Assembly (NCBI GenBank): GCA_034440615.1
Contig: JAOTOM010001602.1
Location: forward strand, 1-64,000
Length of the DNA: 64,000 nucleotides
From: Ashinkailepas kermadecensis
Lineage: Eukaryota; Arthropoda; Thecostraca; Neolepadidae
Reading direction: 5' to 3'
Shown here: positions 44,769 to 58,800 of the stretch, in pieces
How the letters are laid out: every line of letters begins with the position of its first letter
Position numbering within the stretch: the first letter of the stretch is position 1
Program-made: the position numbers and the translations under genes
The notes under the pieces: model-generated
The model's input: the letters and a program-made list of their open reading frames with translations, nothing else
What the model was told of the DNA's origin: nothing
The model's database searches: none

Positions 44769-47700
44769 CACTAGTTATGGAAACCCTCGAGGCGGACAAT
44801 TATAAATGTATGATTGGCCCTAACTCCCTTTTGCTGAGATACGTAGATGACGTACCGATGATTGTTGATCAAGAAACTGATCTCGATGCAGTCAACACAA
44901 ATATTAATGCTGTACATTCATCGATTCAATTCACGTTAGAAAAAGGAACAGAAAAGATGATGAGGCCGATATTCCTTTCTTGGTCACACTGATCAAGCGC
45001 TGTGACAGCAGATGCACCTTTTCAGTGCACAGGAAGCCCACTAACAAAAACTATATTTTGCACTACTTCTCGGGTCACAGCCATGAATATAAAATAGGGG
45101 TCCTAATGGGGTTGTTCTTAAGATCAAATGTATTCTTAAGATTCTTAAGAATTCTTAAAATTCTCAAATAAAGATGCACATGAAAAGGATAGGATTAATT
45201 TTAGCACAGTGCTGATACACAAAAATGCTACCGTATTGTGTGCAACAGCAAATATACCATTGTTATTTGCAGTGAATAACTCTTGGACGCGAATTAAACA
45301 TAGGAAACCTCTCGTTTCTAATCCTGGTAGAGACACACCACAAACCAGTTTTTTTCTCATCAGGCAAGATTAACCAGAACTCAAGAGTAGCTACTCCTCA
45401 AATGGTTCGTTCCACCCATCGAATCACCCTTGGATAACTTGGATAACCTTGGATGTTCCCGCATTATGGCAGGTAGCATGACCTGACTGGAAATATTGAG
45501 AGCACCTAACAACACCGCTAGAACCAGAACTCATGAGTTCTGGTTGGTTCGTTTCTCAAATGGTTCGTTTCACCCATCGAAACCCCTTGGATAGCGCTTG
45601 ATCCCGCATCATGGCAGGTAACATGACCTGACTCGAAACATTGAGAGGACCTGACAACATCGCCAGCTCGACAGCAGCTGCAGCTGCAGTACCTGACAAC
45701 ACCGCCAGCACGACAGCAGCTGCAGTACCTAACAACACCGCCAGCACGACAGCAGCTGCAGCTGCAGTACCTGAGCAGGGCGCGAGCCAGACAGACCAGC
45801 TGCCGCTCGCCGACACTAAAGCTGTCGCCGTCTGACGTCACGGGCGTGGCCAGCTGCAGCGGCAGGCGCGCCACCTTCGCCTTCAGACCGGACCGCTCCA
45901 GCACGTGCCAGACACGCGCGTCCTCGTGCACCCCAAACGGGTCCAGGTTCTGCCTGCCACACGTGGCACGTGACCTCAGTGGACTGGGGCGGCTACAGCA
46001 TGTGTGACGTCATCCACTGGGTCGGCCGGCGTTCAGCCTCACTCGGGTGAAATAACGAATGAATAATTTGCTGAAGGTCCGAGTGAAGAACAACCAGTGA
46101 GGCGAACACTGAACCCATGGAAGGTTTGTCTTATCTCCTTCGGAAGAGTCTCATCTCATCTCTTAACGGAAGCATCTCATCTCATATCATCTCATAACGG
46201 AAGCGTATCATCTTATTTCATAACGGAAGCATCTCATCTCATCTCATAACGGAAGCGTCTCATCTCATTTCATATCGGAAGCGTTTCATCTCATCCCATA
46301 ACGGAAGCGTCAGATCCACGAAACAGTTCCGCTAAGAACATTGCATGGGGCTTGTGAAGCCGCTCGGACAGCAGATTAATGAGCAACCATGCAGCAACGT
46401 CAAAGCCCACGGGAGTTCACGTGAGGAGCACTCACGAGGGGATCGTCAAGCGCACCTGATAGTTCCGCTGAAGAGCACAGGGTCCTGGGGGATGACGGCG
46501 ATCCCCGAGCGGAGCTGGCGCAGTCCGATGGTGGCGATGTCGACGTCGTCAATGAGGACTCGACCCGCCTCCAGATCCATCATCCTCAGCATGGTCGAGA
46601 TCAGGGTTGACTTGCCTGAAAGTCACACATGTTGCTCTGAAGACGATGTCAAATTACATTATGTGCAATCTGAGACCATGAGTCACAACCCGCATCGCAT
46701 TCCGTTGTAATAGTTTATGCTTTTCCACTCTACTGCAGTCGGCTTGCAAGTGTCTCGTCTCACCCTCCCAGTCAGCTGACGTGTGTCTCGCCCCACCTGC
46801 ACCAGTCAGCTGACGAGTGTCTCGCCTCACCTTCCCAGTCACCTGACGAGTGTCTCGTCTCACCTGCACCAGTCAGCTGACGAGTGTCTCGCCTCACCCT
46901 CCCAGTCAGCTGACGTGTGTCTCGCCCCACCTGCACCAGTCAGCTGACGAGTGTCTCGCCTCACCTTCCCAGTCACCTGACGAGTGTCTCGCCTCACCTG
47001 CACCAGTCAGCTGACGAGGGTCCCACCTCACCTTCCCAGTCACCTGACGAGTGTCTCGTCTCACTGTCCCAGTCAGCTGACGAGGGTCCCACCTCACCTT
47101 CCCAGTCACCTGACGAGTGTCTCGTCTCACCGTCCCAGTCAGCTGACTAGGGTCCCACCTCACCTTCCCAGTCACCTGACGAGTGTCTCGCCTCACCTTC
47201 CCAGTCACCTGACGAGTGTCTCGCCCCACCTGCACCAGTCAGCTGACGAGTGTCTCGCCTCACCTTCCCAGTCACCTGACGAGTGTCTCGTCTCACCGTC
47301 CTAGTCAGCTGACGAGGGTCCCACCTCACCTGCACCAGTCAGCTGACGAGTGTCTCGCCCCACCTGCACCAGTCAGCTGACGAGTGTCTCGCCTCACCTG
47401 CACCAGTCAGCTGACGAGTGTCTCGTCTCACCGTCCCAGTCAGCTGACGAGGGTCCCACCTCACCTTCCCAGTCACCTGACGAGTGTCTCGTCTCACCTG
47501 CACCAGTCAGCTGACGAGGGTCCCACCTCACCTTCCCAGTCACCTGACGAGTGTCTCGTCTCACCTGCACCAGTCAGCTGACGAGGGTCCCACCTCACCT
47601 TCCCAGTCACCTGACGAGTGTCTCGCCTCACCTGCACCAGTCAGCTGACGAGGGTCCCACCTCACCTTCCCAGTCACCTGACGAGTGTCTCGTCTCACCT

Positions 47701-50700
47701 GCACCAGTCAGCTGACGAGGGTCCCACCTCACCTTCCCAGTCACCTGACGAGTGTCTCGTCTCACCGTCCCAGTCAGCCAATGTGTACCTCATCTCATCC
47801 CCCTCCACATTCAGCTGACGAGTGTCTCGCCTCACCTGCACCAGTAAGCTGACGAGTGTCTCGCCTCACCTGCACCAGTAAGCTGACGAGTGTCTCGCCT
47901 CACCTACACCAGTCAGCTGACGAGTGTCTCGCCTTACCTGCACCAGTAAGCTGACGAGTGTCTCGTCTCACCTGCACCAGTCAGCTGACGAGTGTCTCGT
48001 CTCACCTGCACCAGTACGGCCCACGATGCCGACCTTCTGACCGGCGGCGATGTCCACGCTGAGGTCATGCAGCACCCGCGGCAGATCAGGCCGGTAGCGC
48101 AGACTGACCGACTCGAGGCGGATGGCGCCCCGCTCCGGCCAGGTCGGACACAGCGAACTGCCCGCCACGTCTGTCGGCGGCTCGTAGTCCAGACCCTGGC
48201 GGCACAGAGGTCACTGCAAGTTCATATGCAGGACGGAAAGGACGAACAGCCATCGAAATGGACACAGCTCGGGCTCTGTTCAATGTGAGCGCCCTGAGTT
48301 GTTTAGGATTCATGCCAGTCAGCACCGTCACGAGCCGCAACACGAGGCTGCACGAGCATACACACCGCGTTATAGGTGTGCTCACTAGTAGCCTGTTTCT
48401 TTTATATTTTATTAGTAATAGTTCTCCTATATATTTACTACTGAGTTGTAGTTATGGTTGTAAGAAGTAAATTGGTGAGCTTTTGTGAAACAGCGGCCTG
48501 GATTTAGTCCAGGTTAATAGTACATAGTAAGTTGTAAGTAGTAGATTTAAGGTAGTAGATTTAAGGTATTAGATTTAAGGTAGTAGATTTAAGGTAGTCA
48601 AAAATATGGTTGTATATTTTGCTTTATGAAACAGGCTACAGATGGCTAAACCATGGCCTAAAGGAAAGTATTCCTGCTTAGGCCATAACATGGATTGGAT
48701 TATCCGTATGGTTTTCAGACTGGATTGGATTATGATTGGATTAGGATCAGAGGCGGATCCAGAAATTGCCATTGAGGTCACATGTCCGGAGGGGCGCCAC
48801 TGCGAAAGTACCTGGAGGGGTGCCTTTGCCTTCCGAGGGGTACCTCTGGCTGAAAAATTCGAGGAGTGGTGCACTCGAGCTTTCCCAGAGGGGTGCCTTT
48901 CCTCTCAAATGGGCGCCACTGGCTAAAAAATTCAAGAGGAGCGCACTTGAGCCCTCCCAAAAGCCTTTTGCCGACCGGAGGATCGAGACCTTCCCATGAG
49001 GGGAAGGGGGAGGGGGCACATGCCCCCTTGTATCCGCTCTGATTAGGACTGCTTTAGGATTGCTGCTGTTTTTCTTTGCTGAGCAAAGCAAGTTCTTCGA
49101 AACAGATTGGATCTGGGATAACTTTATGGCTGGTAATGCAGTCGGATTAGGCATTAATTAATATGCGCAGATCCAAATTGGATTGGAACAAGGGATATAA
49201 ATCCACATTATGCTCTAACACTACCTTTGCCTCCAGATCTAGATCTAGATCAGGCAACGACGACAAGGAAAGCACTTCTACCATGACCTGTTGATCGGCC
49301 GGCGGCCCACATACGCAGGCTGCACCATCGCCTGTTGATCGGCCAGCGGCCCACAGAAGACGGCCACACCCTCGCCTGTTGGTCGGCCGGCGAGCCACGA
49401 CAGCAGGCTGCACCCTCGCCTGTTGGTCGGCCGGCGAGCCACGACAGCAGGCTGCACCCTCGCCTGTTGGTCGGCCGGCGAGCCACGACAGCAGGCTGCA
49501 CCCTCGCCTGTTGGTCGGCCGGCGAGCCACGACAGCAGGCCGCACCCTCGCCTGTTGGTCGGCCGGCGAGCCACGACAGCAGGCCGCACCCTCGCCTGTT
49601 GGTCGGCCGGCGAGCCACGACAGCAGGCTGCACCATCGCCTGTTGGTCGACTGGCGGCCCACATAAGATGGCCGCACCCTCGCCTATTGGTCGGCCGGCG
49701 AGCCACGCCTCTCTGTGTGCACCGACGACGCCCTCACCTGTTGGTCAGAGGGTGGCCCACAGGAGGCGGGTGCACCATCACCTGTTGACCCACGCCTTTC
49801 TGTGTGCACCCACTGCACCCTCACCTGCGTGTACTCGACGCAGCGATCGACGGCCGACATCTCCGCCATCAGCTCGGAGAACAGCTGGATCAGGAAGGGC
49901 GTGACGAAGACGGTGTCGTAGACGAGGCTGAGGATAAGGCCGGCGCCGGACGGCGACGCGCCGGGCACCAGCAGCAGCACGGCGCCGATCGTGCCGAGCA
50001 GGACGATGCCCAGCTCGGTGGCGCGCAGCGAGAACCACGCGTTGGCCAGCCGGAACGTGAGTACCGCGGCCGTGTGCCGGTCCAGCACCTGCTCCAACCT
50101 GGCGGGCGGCAGCGGCTGTCACGTCGCCGTAAACATCCGTCTGAGAGAAAACGGTATGTCTCAACTCACGGTCATTATGTGATGTCTGTCAAGACAGCCC
50201 ACGCTCAGCCCACGCTCAGCCCACACTCAGCCCACACTCAGCCCACACTCAGCCCATACAAGCGGCCACTTCAAAAACGCTCAAAATATAACATATCATG
50301 CATCTTGACGGGCTGAACACAATGGTAGCCCCAAAGCATGGTGCACGCAGTAGCTTAGCTTCCAAAGCAAATTATAAGCTAATTGTCCAATTACCACCAA
50401 AAATTCCCCAAGATTGTACCAAACACGGCAAGCAGAATATCGAAGCGACTCATCTTAGTCAGCAAAGTTCAAAGCTGCACATTGCTAACCAATTTACACC
50501 CTACTTTTTTAGCTGCATTCCATATGGATTCGGTTTTTAACGTAATGTTTTATTTCCCATAGGCTTTGGCACGGGGAGCAATGGGTACGATTAAGCCGGC
50601 CCCTACGATTGGTCTGATTTTTAGCATGCGGGCAGCTACACCTCCGACACTTGGCTTGCCGCGCAAATTATCCGGGTGCATTCATATTCCTACCCGATAC

Positions 50701-53700
50701 AGATGGGTGGGAACATTCACCAAAATGCAGATATGAGCGAATGCGGTCATGTCTCATCTCAAATGACTTCTCGTGTCAAGCTGAACCCAAAACTATCCTT
50801 TCTAAACTTATGCTTTGTCAGCTTTTTGAGCTGCATACTTATGGATTCGGATTTTAAAGTAATGCTTTATTTCCCATAGGCATGTCGGCCGGCCGCTGCG
50901 ATTTGGAAATGCAAGTGTCGGAGGTGTAGCTATTCGTATGCCAAAAATGAGACAAATCGTAGGGACCGGTCATATCGCACCCATTGGTCCCCATGCTAAA
51001 GCCTATGTGAAATAAAGCATTACGTCAAAAGTTCAGCATTAAGCATTAAGTATCCGAATCCATGAGCATGCAGATAAAAATTGGCAACGTATAAGGTTAG
51101 AAAGGATAGTTTTGGATTCAGCTTAACACGAGGAGTCATTTCAAATGAGACATGACGGCATTCGCTCAGATCTGCATTTTGGTTAATGTTTCCACCCCAA
51201 GTGTTGGGTGGGAATATGAATGCACCCGGCTAATTTGCTCGGCAAGCCAAGTGTCGGAAGTGTAGCTGCTCGTATGCTAAAAAGTGAGACAACTCGCACG
51301 GACCGGCCATATCGCACCCATTGGTCCCCATGCTAATGCCTATGTGAAATAAAGCATTACATCAAAATCTGAATCCATAAGTATGCAGCTAAAAAATTTG
51401 GCAATGCATAAGTTCAGCAAGGCAGTTTTGGGTTCCACCCGGCACGAAGAGTTATTTGAGATGAGACATGACTGCATTCGCTCGGATCTGCATTTTGGTG
51501 GATGTTCCCACGCATTGGGTGGGAACGTAAATGCACCCAGCTAATTTGCTCGGAGATGCAAATGTCGGAGGTGCAGCTGCTCGTATGTCAAAAATGAGAC
51601 AAATCGTAGGGGCCGGTCTTATCGCACCGGCTAATCGGCATATCGGCTAATTAGGGCCGGCCTAATCACACCCATTGCTCACCATGTTAAATCCTATGGG
51701 AAAGAAAGCATTACGTAAAAAACCGAATCGTATGTATGCAGCTAAAAACTAAGGTGTAAATTAGTTAGCAATGTGCGGCTTTGAAGTTTGCTGACTAAGA
51801 CGATTCGTTTCGATATACTGCTTGCTTTGTTTGGTGCAGTCTTGGGATTCTGTGATGGTAATTGGATAATTAGCATATAATTAGCTTTGGAAGCTAAACT
51901 ACAGCATGCACCATGCTTTGGAGACTACCATTGTGTTCAGCCCGTCAAGATGCATGATATGTTATATTTTGAGCGTTTTTGAAAGGGCCGTTTGTATGGG
52001 CTGAGCGGTGATGAGCTTGGGCTGACCGTGGGCTGTCTTGACAGACATCCAATATGTGCTGGATTGTTTGATGCCTTTCTGACGCCTCCTTGCCTTGCGG
52101 CTTGTTAAGCCGTGCCTTTAGTTGGCACGCATCAATGATTAGCAACTGAGACGTGCCTACCTGTCAGTCATCACCCGCTGCTTGTTATAGGCGCGGATCA
52201 CCGACAGACCGTCCACAGTGGAGGTCAGGTGATGCAGCACCGGGGAACGCTGCACGTTCTCAATGCACTTTGTGCTTCGTATTCCCGACACCAGGCAGCG
52301 CCACAGGACACCGTATAACACTGCCGAAACAAATTGACAAAACATGTGGGTGAAGAAAGCCGTCTTAAGTGTACTTCAACGCCAAATTCCACAGAAAGGG
52401 CGGCAGATTGGGGAGGGGGAGGGGCAGGGAATCAGTTGGCGCCATGTCAACATGATTGTCTTTTACTTTTATTGAAAAGGGCACTTCGGCCTCCTCAGGC
52501 AATTTCGTGCCGTGATCGAAAAATAGTGTCATGCTGGACAAATACGTTTACAAATCCTGGAACGGGCTTGTTTTTCGAATAAAAAATGAAAAGTAGTTTG
52601 ATGAGAACTGGGTGTTCGTCCCCCAAGAGTATGAGCAAAAAAAGAAGGAATTTGGTGGGTTCGGCAGTAGTCGATCAGTGTGTTTCGAGGGCCATGATAT
52701 TGTGGACAATGAAGAAGGATGTGTGGAACTGTAAGATTGGTGTTACATTATGGACATGAAGGCCGAAATGAAGGAATATAAATATTTTTTTGCGTGATGA
52801 AAGTATGCTCCATGCGTAGTTGCGATATTACTTTTCTTTATGTCGGTTTGTTTGAAATGATAACATACAGGGATCAACGGGTTTGGGTTTTGATGACGAG
52901 CGTTCCGTTGGCAGGGACCTCAATTTCGGATGGCTAAGGAGCAGATGGCGGTTTGTTGTTTGGTTGTTTGGTTGGTCAGAGGAGTCGCTTGGTTGGCCAG
53001 CAAACCTTGATACGACGGAAGGAGACTGTCTCCGAAACAGGCTTGGCGACTACGTAAGAGTCGTTGAGGTAGGGTTCTGTTGATTTAATTGATTCAGGTT
53101 GGGAGGGCGTGGTAGGGATCGAGCGTGGGTCAGTGGCATGGGGAGTGATGGTCTGGCCCGGTATGGCATCCTGGTGCGTGGTCTTGGGGCGAGCAGAAGT
53201 CGGCGAGGAACAAAGGGCTTCCGTGGCGTCATCCAAGGGAACAGGTCGGCGTGGGTCATCAACGGTGGTATCCAGAGAGGGAGCATCAGGGGCAAAGTCC
53301 GGAGTCGAGCGATAGTCATCAGGTATCGTTAGGGGGGGGAGGAATTCTGATTCGAAGTCCGGTGGCGAGCTGGGGTCAGTGTTCTTGCTTGCTTTCCCAT
53401 CGTGGGGGAAAACACCCTACCTAACAAAATCTACCGAAACACAAAGAACACACCGAAACACAGGGAATACAAGTGCGACAAAGAAAAACACGTGGAGTGA
53501 CGGGTGTCACCCATTCGAAACGAAGCGTGGACAAAAAAGGCGACGGGTGTTACCCCACCTGAAAATGAAAAATAGACAACTGTGAAATCAGCAGTGAATT
53601 CGGCCAAGTGGCAGAGCAGCGAGCATTGGCAGCACACATTGCTTGCGCAAATAGTACTGAACACTCATTGTTATGCAGTTAGAAAATGATAGTGTCAAGA

Positions 53701-55500
53701 CTATCTCTCTGACCTCGTCATCTTAGACACTCATCGTATGTTTATGACACCAACGAAGTTTTGAACTTCCCAAAAGCTAAGCCATGACATCAGTGAAACT
53801 TAACACGCTGACGGAAGGGGCGGAATCCGCCCACCCCTCCTGTTTTTCGATGATGTCTCATAAACGGACAGCTATACTGTAATTAAATCTTGTACTTTGT
53901 AAAAAAATGATCAGCGCATCCTATGCAACACAAATTCGAAGTTTGTTAGAAAACATAGCAACTGCGGAGGTGCAAAGTCGACCGCCTCCCGGCTGCCAGG
54001 CCGCCGAAAGTTCAAGGTGGAACGGACTTGGAACCTGACCCGGATCGGGTCACAGGGAATACTGTTCCAGAATATTCAAACCGCCGCCAATCAGAGTTGT
54101 TCCCAGATATAACCATCAAACTCAGAGCACACTGTCAGTTCATTGAGATGAACAAACCATTTCTGGGAATGTTTATTAAGGTCAAGGATATTGACGTGAG
54201 ATCGGGTCAATTTCCGCATATATGCGGAATACCGTAAAATATATGAATACCGTAAAACATATATCGCTACGGTATTCAGTGGGGAAAATGTAATTTAGGG
54301 GTACATTTTCACGCCAAAAATGACACAGCATGCAATGAGCATTCTCGGCTAATTTATGTGCGAATGGTCAATAGCACAAGGTCAGGCCACTTAGCATGTA
54401 TATTCTACGCAATGCCATCACATGCAGAATGTTGCTATTCCTCGCCAGGTGTTCCTGAATTATGTTTCAGCGCTGCCTTAGTCGTGCAACATAATATTGG
54501 ATAACACACAAATGACCTGAGATGACCTGACCTCGTGCTAGCTGATCAAATTTCACTTTTCTTTTGAATTACTTCCCAATCAGTGCACACTTCGGCGAAG
54601 GCTGAAGAGATCGGCTTATCAATTTCTGGAAGGTCTCAGCGTGACTCGGGGTCAGGTCACGAGGTCAGAAGCTGGACAGCTTACAAAAATGTTTCGGTAT
54701 CATATCAGTTTCTCTTGAAACACAATTTTATACTCCAAAAGTGATGTTCCAGACGTATTCAAGCTTGGGACTTGCTTGACCTGACCATATAGCATGACCT
54801 GACCGGATATTAACATTTTTGGATGTTATCAGACACAAATATTTTGCTTGAACGGTTCTGTTGGAAGGACCTGATAAATATATATTCATACTTGCCAGGT
54901 CATTCCCAAGGCGAAGGTCACGTCACTGTGCTGACCTATTATGACCATTAATGACTTTAGCAGGGCCGAAAATGAAGATATCAGATGGGACATGAGCTTT
55001 GTGCTTATTGGCTTGCCAATAACATTTTTCCTTTGTCTCTTACATGCATAGTTTGGAAGTTGGTGTTTAAGCCTGATGCTGAGCTGACCTGGCGTATCCT
55101 GTCTTGTCCTTTGTCACCATGAAAGCATGAATGCATTGATCGATGTTTATTCTTGCAAAACAATGACAAAAGAATCCGTGTTTTGTCTTTTTTAAGCATT
55201 TTCCGTGACTTAAGTCGGGTTTATATATTAACCTAATACGACCTCTGGTGACCTCATGATCAGTAAAAATGCAAATCTAAGATATGTTTCGGACTCTCCA
55301 TGACCAGATATTTCAAACGGTGTTCTCTATTTCATCCCGGCGTACGTAGATCAGAAATTAGACGGGGAGCTTTCAGCCCCCCCCCCCCTCCGCCCCGGCG
55401 AAGGAAAATTTGCCGGCCAGCCCGGTGAGGATTAAAGGACATAAGAGGTGAAACAACTGACATGACTTTAACTTGGTGAATGGTTAGGAAGGGATATATT

Positions 55501-55593
<93 letters not shown>

Positions 55594-55836
55594 TACATAT
55601 ATATAGATATATAATATACATATATACCCTAAAGTCAAAACCACGGCTGCTTTTGGTGTGCCCCGTCAATAGCGATGTGGCTTGCCTAGTCCATAGTCAA
55701 TGTGCTTAATTTTCTGCAGTGGATGCCACCCAAATATGCTCGTGGCTCTTTCAGTGTGCTGTAAGGCGAACTGTCCATATGTATTGTGTTAGTCTGCTTT
55801 TGCGGTTGTCCACCTGCCTATACTTTGATTCGATTT

Positions 55837-55895
<59 letters not shown>

Positions 55896-58800
55896 TATTT
55901 AAATATTTACATATATGCATATCTCTATATAAAGGTATGTTATGTCCCTCTCAACAACAAAACCATTCTAGAAAGATATGGTCATCTGTTTGATACCAGA
56001 TGATCTTCAGGTTAGGTCAGGTCAAGTGCGTTCAAGCTTGGATATCCTCAGCCATCACATTTGAAGTATGCAAATGCTGTTCCAAAAAAACTGAGATGAT
56101 GCTGAACATCTTCGTAAATTGTCCAGCTTCTGACCTCGTGACCTGATCTTACAGTCACGCTGTAGGTCACGCTGGGATAATGTTTAGTCTGATAAAACAA
56201 TTATTTCAGCATTCGTCTAAGCTGTACACTGTTTGGAGGATAATTCAAAAGAAAGGTCAAATCAGGTCAAATAATGTCACATGACACGAGGTCAAGTCAT
56301 CTCAGGCCATTAGTTGGCTATTCAATGACATGTCTGTCATACGACTTAGGCGGCGCTGAAACCGAATTCAGATATGAAGGAACAGCAAGAAGGACTGTTG
56401 CTACTTTACCTGACTTGATGTCATTGATCTTTCACGTATATTTTAACCCATGATGATTATTACATACTCGATATTATCTTCGGCGTAGAAATAACCACCA
56501 ATTCGATTTCCCCACTCAATTAGATTTAGCGAGCCACCGACACCTTTGTGGCCTTCCACGCTAGACGGCCGGTCGGCGGCGGGCCAATCGACTTTGCACC
56601 CCGCAGTTCCTATGTTTACCGAAGGATTTCGGAACGTCTTTTTGCGTAGGATGCACTTATCAACTTGCAACACAGGCACAAGACTTCATTACAACATCCC
56701 TGCCCGTCTAGGAGATATCGTCGAAAAACAGAAGGGATGGGCTGGCGCCGCTCCCGCCTTCGCTGCGCGTGCAACCCATGGCGTCCTACAATCACGATAG
56801 GCAGCAGCTGAGATGAAAAGTAAACAATCAATAAAGTATACAGCAACTACGTTTTGCAAGATATGGCACAAAAATAGAGCCCTACGTTACTTCGAGTACG
56901 TCGAAGGCACGTATTACAATGGTGCCTATCCCGAGTACGTTCTGCAGATGATGAACGTTTGGAAAATAATTGCAACCTACCAGCCAGCAGATGGACAAAA
57001 GCCGCTGATCAAGCTTACGAAATCATCATGATGTATTATGCATGGTGGATATTAAGCAGCAGGTGGTGGCAATGGACGTTACCCAAGATGAAGATCACGA
57101 TGGGTGCGTAGTAGGGGTACACCACCATGGGCACCATCAGTTGTGCAACTACGATCATGCACCGTTGTGAGATGAACTCGTATACCTGCGGGATCCGGTT
57201 GTCGACTGAAACATAAGAACAGTTGTGAAGAAAGCCATGAATCCATTTCAGGGTTCTTTCAGTGCTTCAGGCAGCACGCCATCACAAGTGAATGCATGAA
57301 TCAATGCTTCAGTGGGTGACTATGCTGGCGCCTCACATTCACCTATCTGCCGTAAAGCATGCCGTCCTCACGTGCCCCAGTCTCGTGCCGCTCTGTCTGA
57401 TTCCAGCGCAACGATGGAGCACCCAGATGAATGCCAGCAAATATAATATCACAAATCGATCAATGTGCTTTTCATATGATCACGTGTATAAGTGTTAAGC
57501 CTCATACTGACAAACCAGTACACAGGCGACAGAATCACCCGCATTCATCGTTCGGACGACGAGACGATGAGGTCAGAGGTTGGATAATACGGGGCGAGGA
57601 TACCGACTCACTGCGGAGAAGCGTAGACTATGCTAATGCTATACAGACAGACAAATACTAACCGGCACTGACTTGTGGTGCTTATGGACAGGTACCAGGC
57701 CGTATGCATGCATAGAAGTGGTTTGCATGTGTGTGAGGAAGAATTCGGTCTGCTCTGCGTGGACAGGGAGTGATGTATCGTGCCGACCTAACTAAGTCCG
57801 TGGGGGGGAATTGTAGGGGGAGAGGGGGGGGGGGGGGGATGGGGAGTGATGTATTGTGCCGACCTACCGCAGTCCATGTCGTGGACAGGGGGATGTGTTG
57901 TGCCGAGTCATGTTCAGGGTGTGTTGTGGATGTGTTGGGCAAGTGATGTGTTGTGCCGACCTATTGTGGGGGGGTTTTTGGTCCCCCCCGGGAGAGAGGG
58001 AGGGTTTTTCGCAGTCCATGTCGTGGACAGGGAGTGATGTATCGTGCCGACCTACCTCAGTCCATGTCGTTGGACAGGGAGTGATGTATTGTGCTGACTT
58101 ACCTCAGTCCATGTCGTGGACATGGAGTGATGTATTGTGCTGACGTACCCCAGTCCATGTCGTGGACAGGGAGTGATGTGTGGTGCTGACCTACCGCAGT
58201 CCATGTCGTGGACAGGGAGTGATGTGTTGTGCCGACCTACCGCAGTCCATGTCGTGGACAGGGAGTGATGTGTTGTGCCGACCTACCGCAGTCAATGTCG
58301 TGGACATGGAGTGATATATTGTGCCGACCTACTGCAGTCCATGTCGTGGACAGTGGAGTGATGTGTTGTGCCGACCTACCGCAGTCAATGTCGTGGATAG
58401 GAAGTCATGTGTTGTGCCGACGTACCCCAGTCCATGTCGTGGACAGGGAGTGATATATTGTGCCGACCTACTGCAGTCCATGTCGTGGACATGGAGTGAT
58501 GTATTGTGCCGACCTACCGCAGTCCATGTCGTTGGACAGGGAGTGATATATTGTGCTGACTTACCTCAGTCCATGTCGTGGACAGGGAGTGATGTTTGTG
58601 CCGACCTACCGCAGTCCATGTCGTGGACATGGAGTGATGTGTGGTGCCGACCTACCGCAGTCCATGTCGTGGACATGGAGTGATGTGTGGTGCCGACCTA
58701 CCGCAGTCCATGTCGAGGACAGGGAGTCATGTGTGGTCCTGACATACCGCAGTCCATGTCGTGGACAGGGAGTGATGTGTGGTCCTGACATACCGCAGTC

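Noticed and set aside
46740..48005. CRISPR-like or centromeric satellite
   Set aside because: No spacers; single intron-bound array derived from a splice donor.
49147..49904. Open frames of 142-189 codons in the 44-bp array
   Set aside because: Repeat translation on both strands; the array is intronic.
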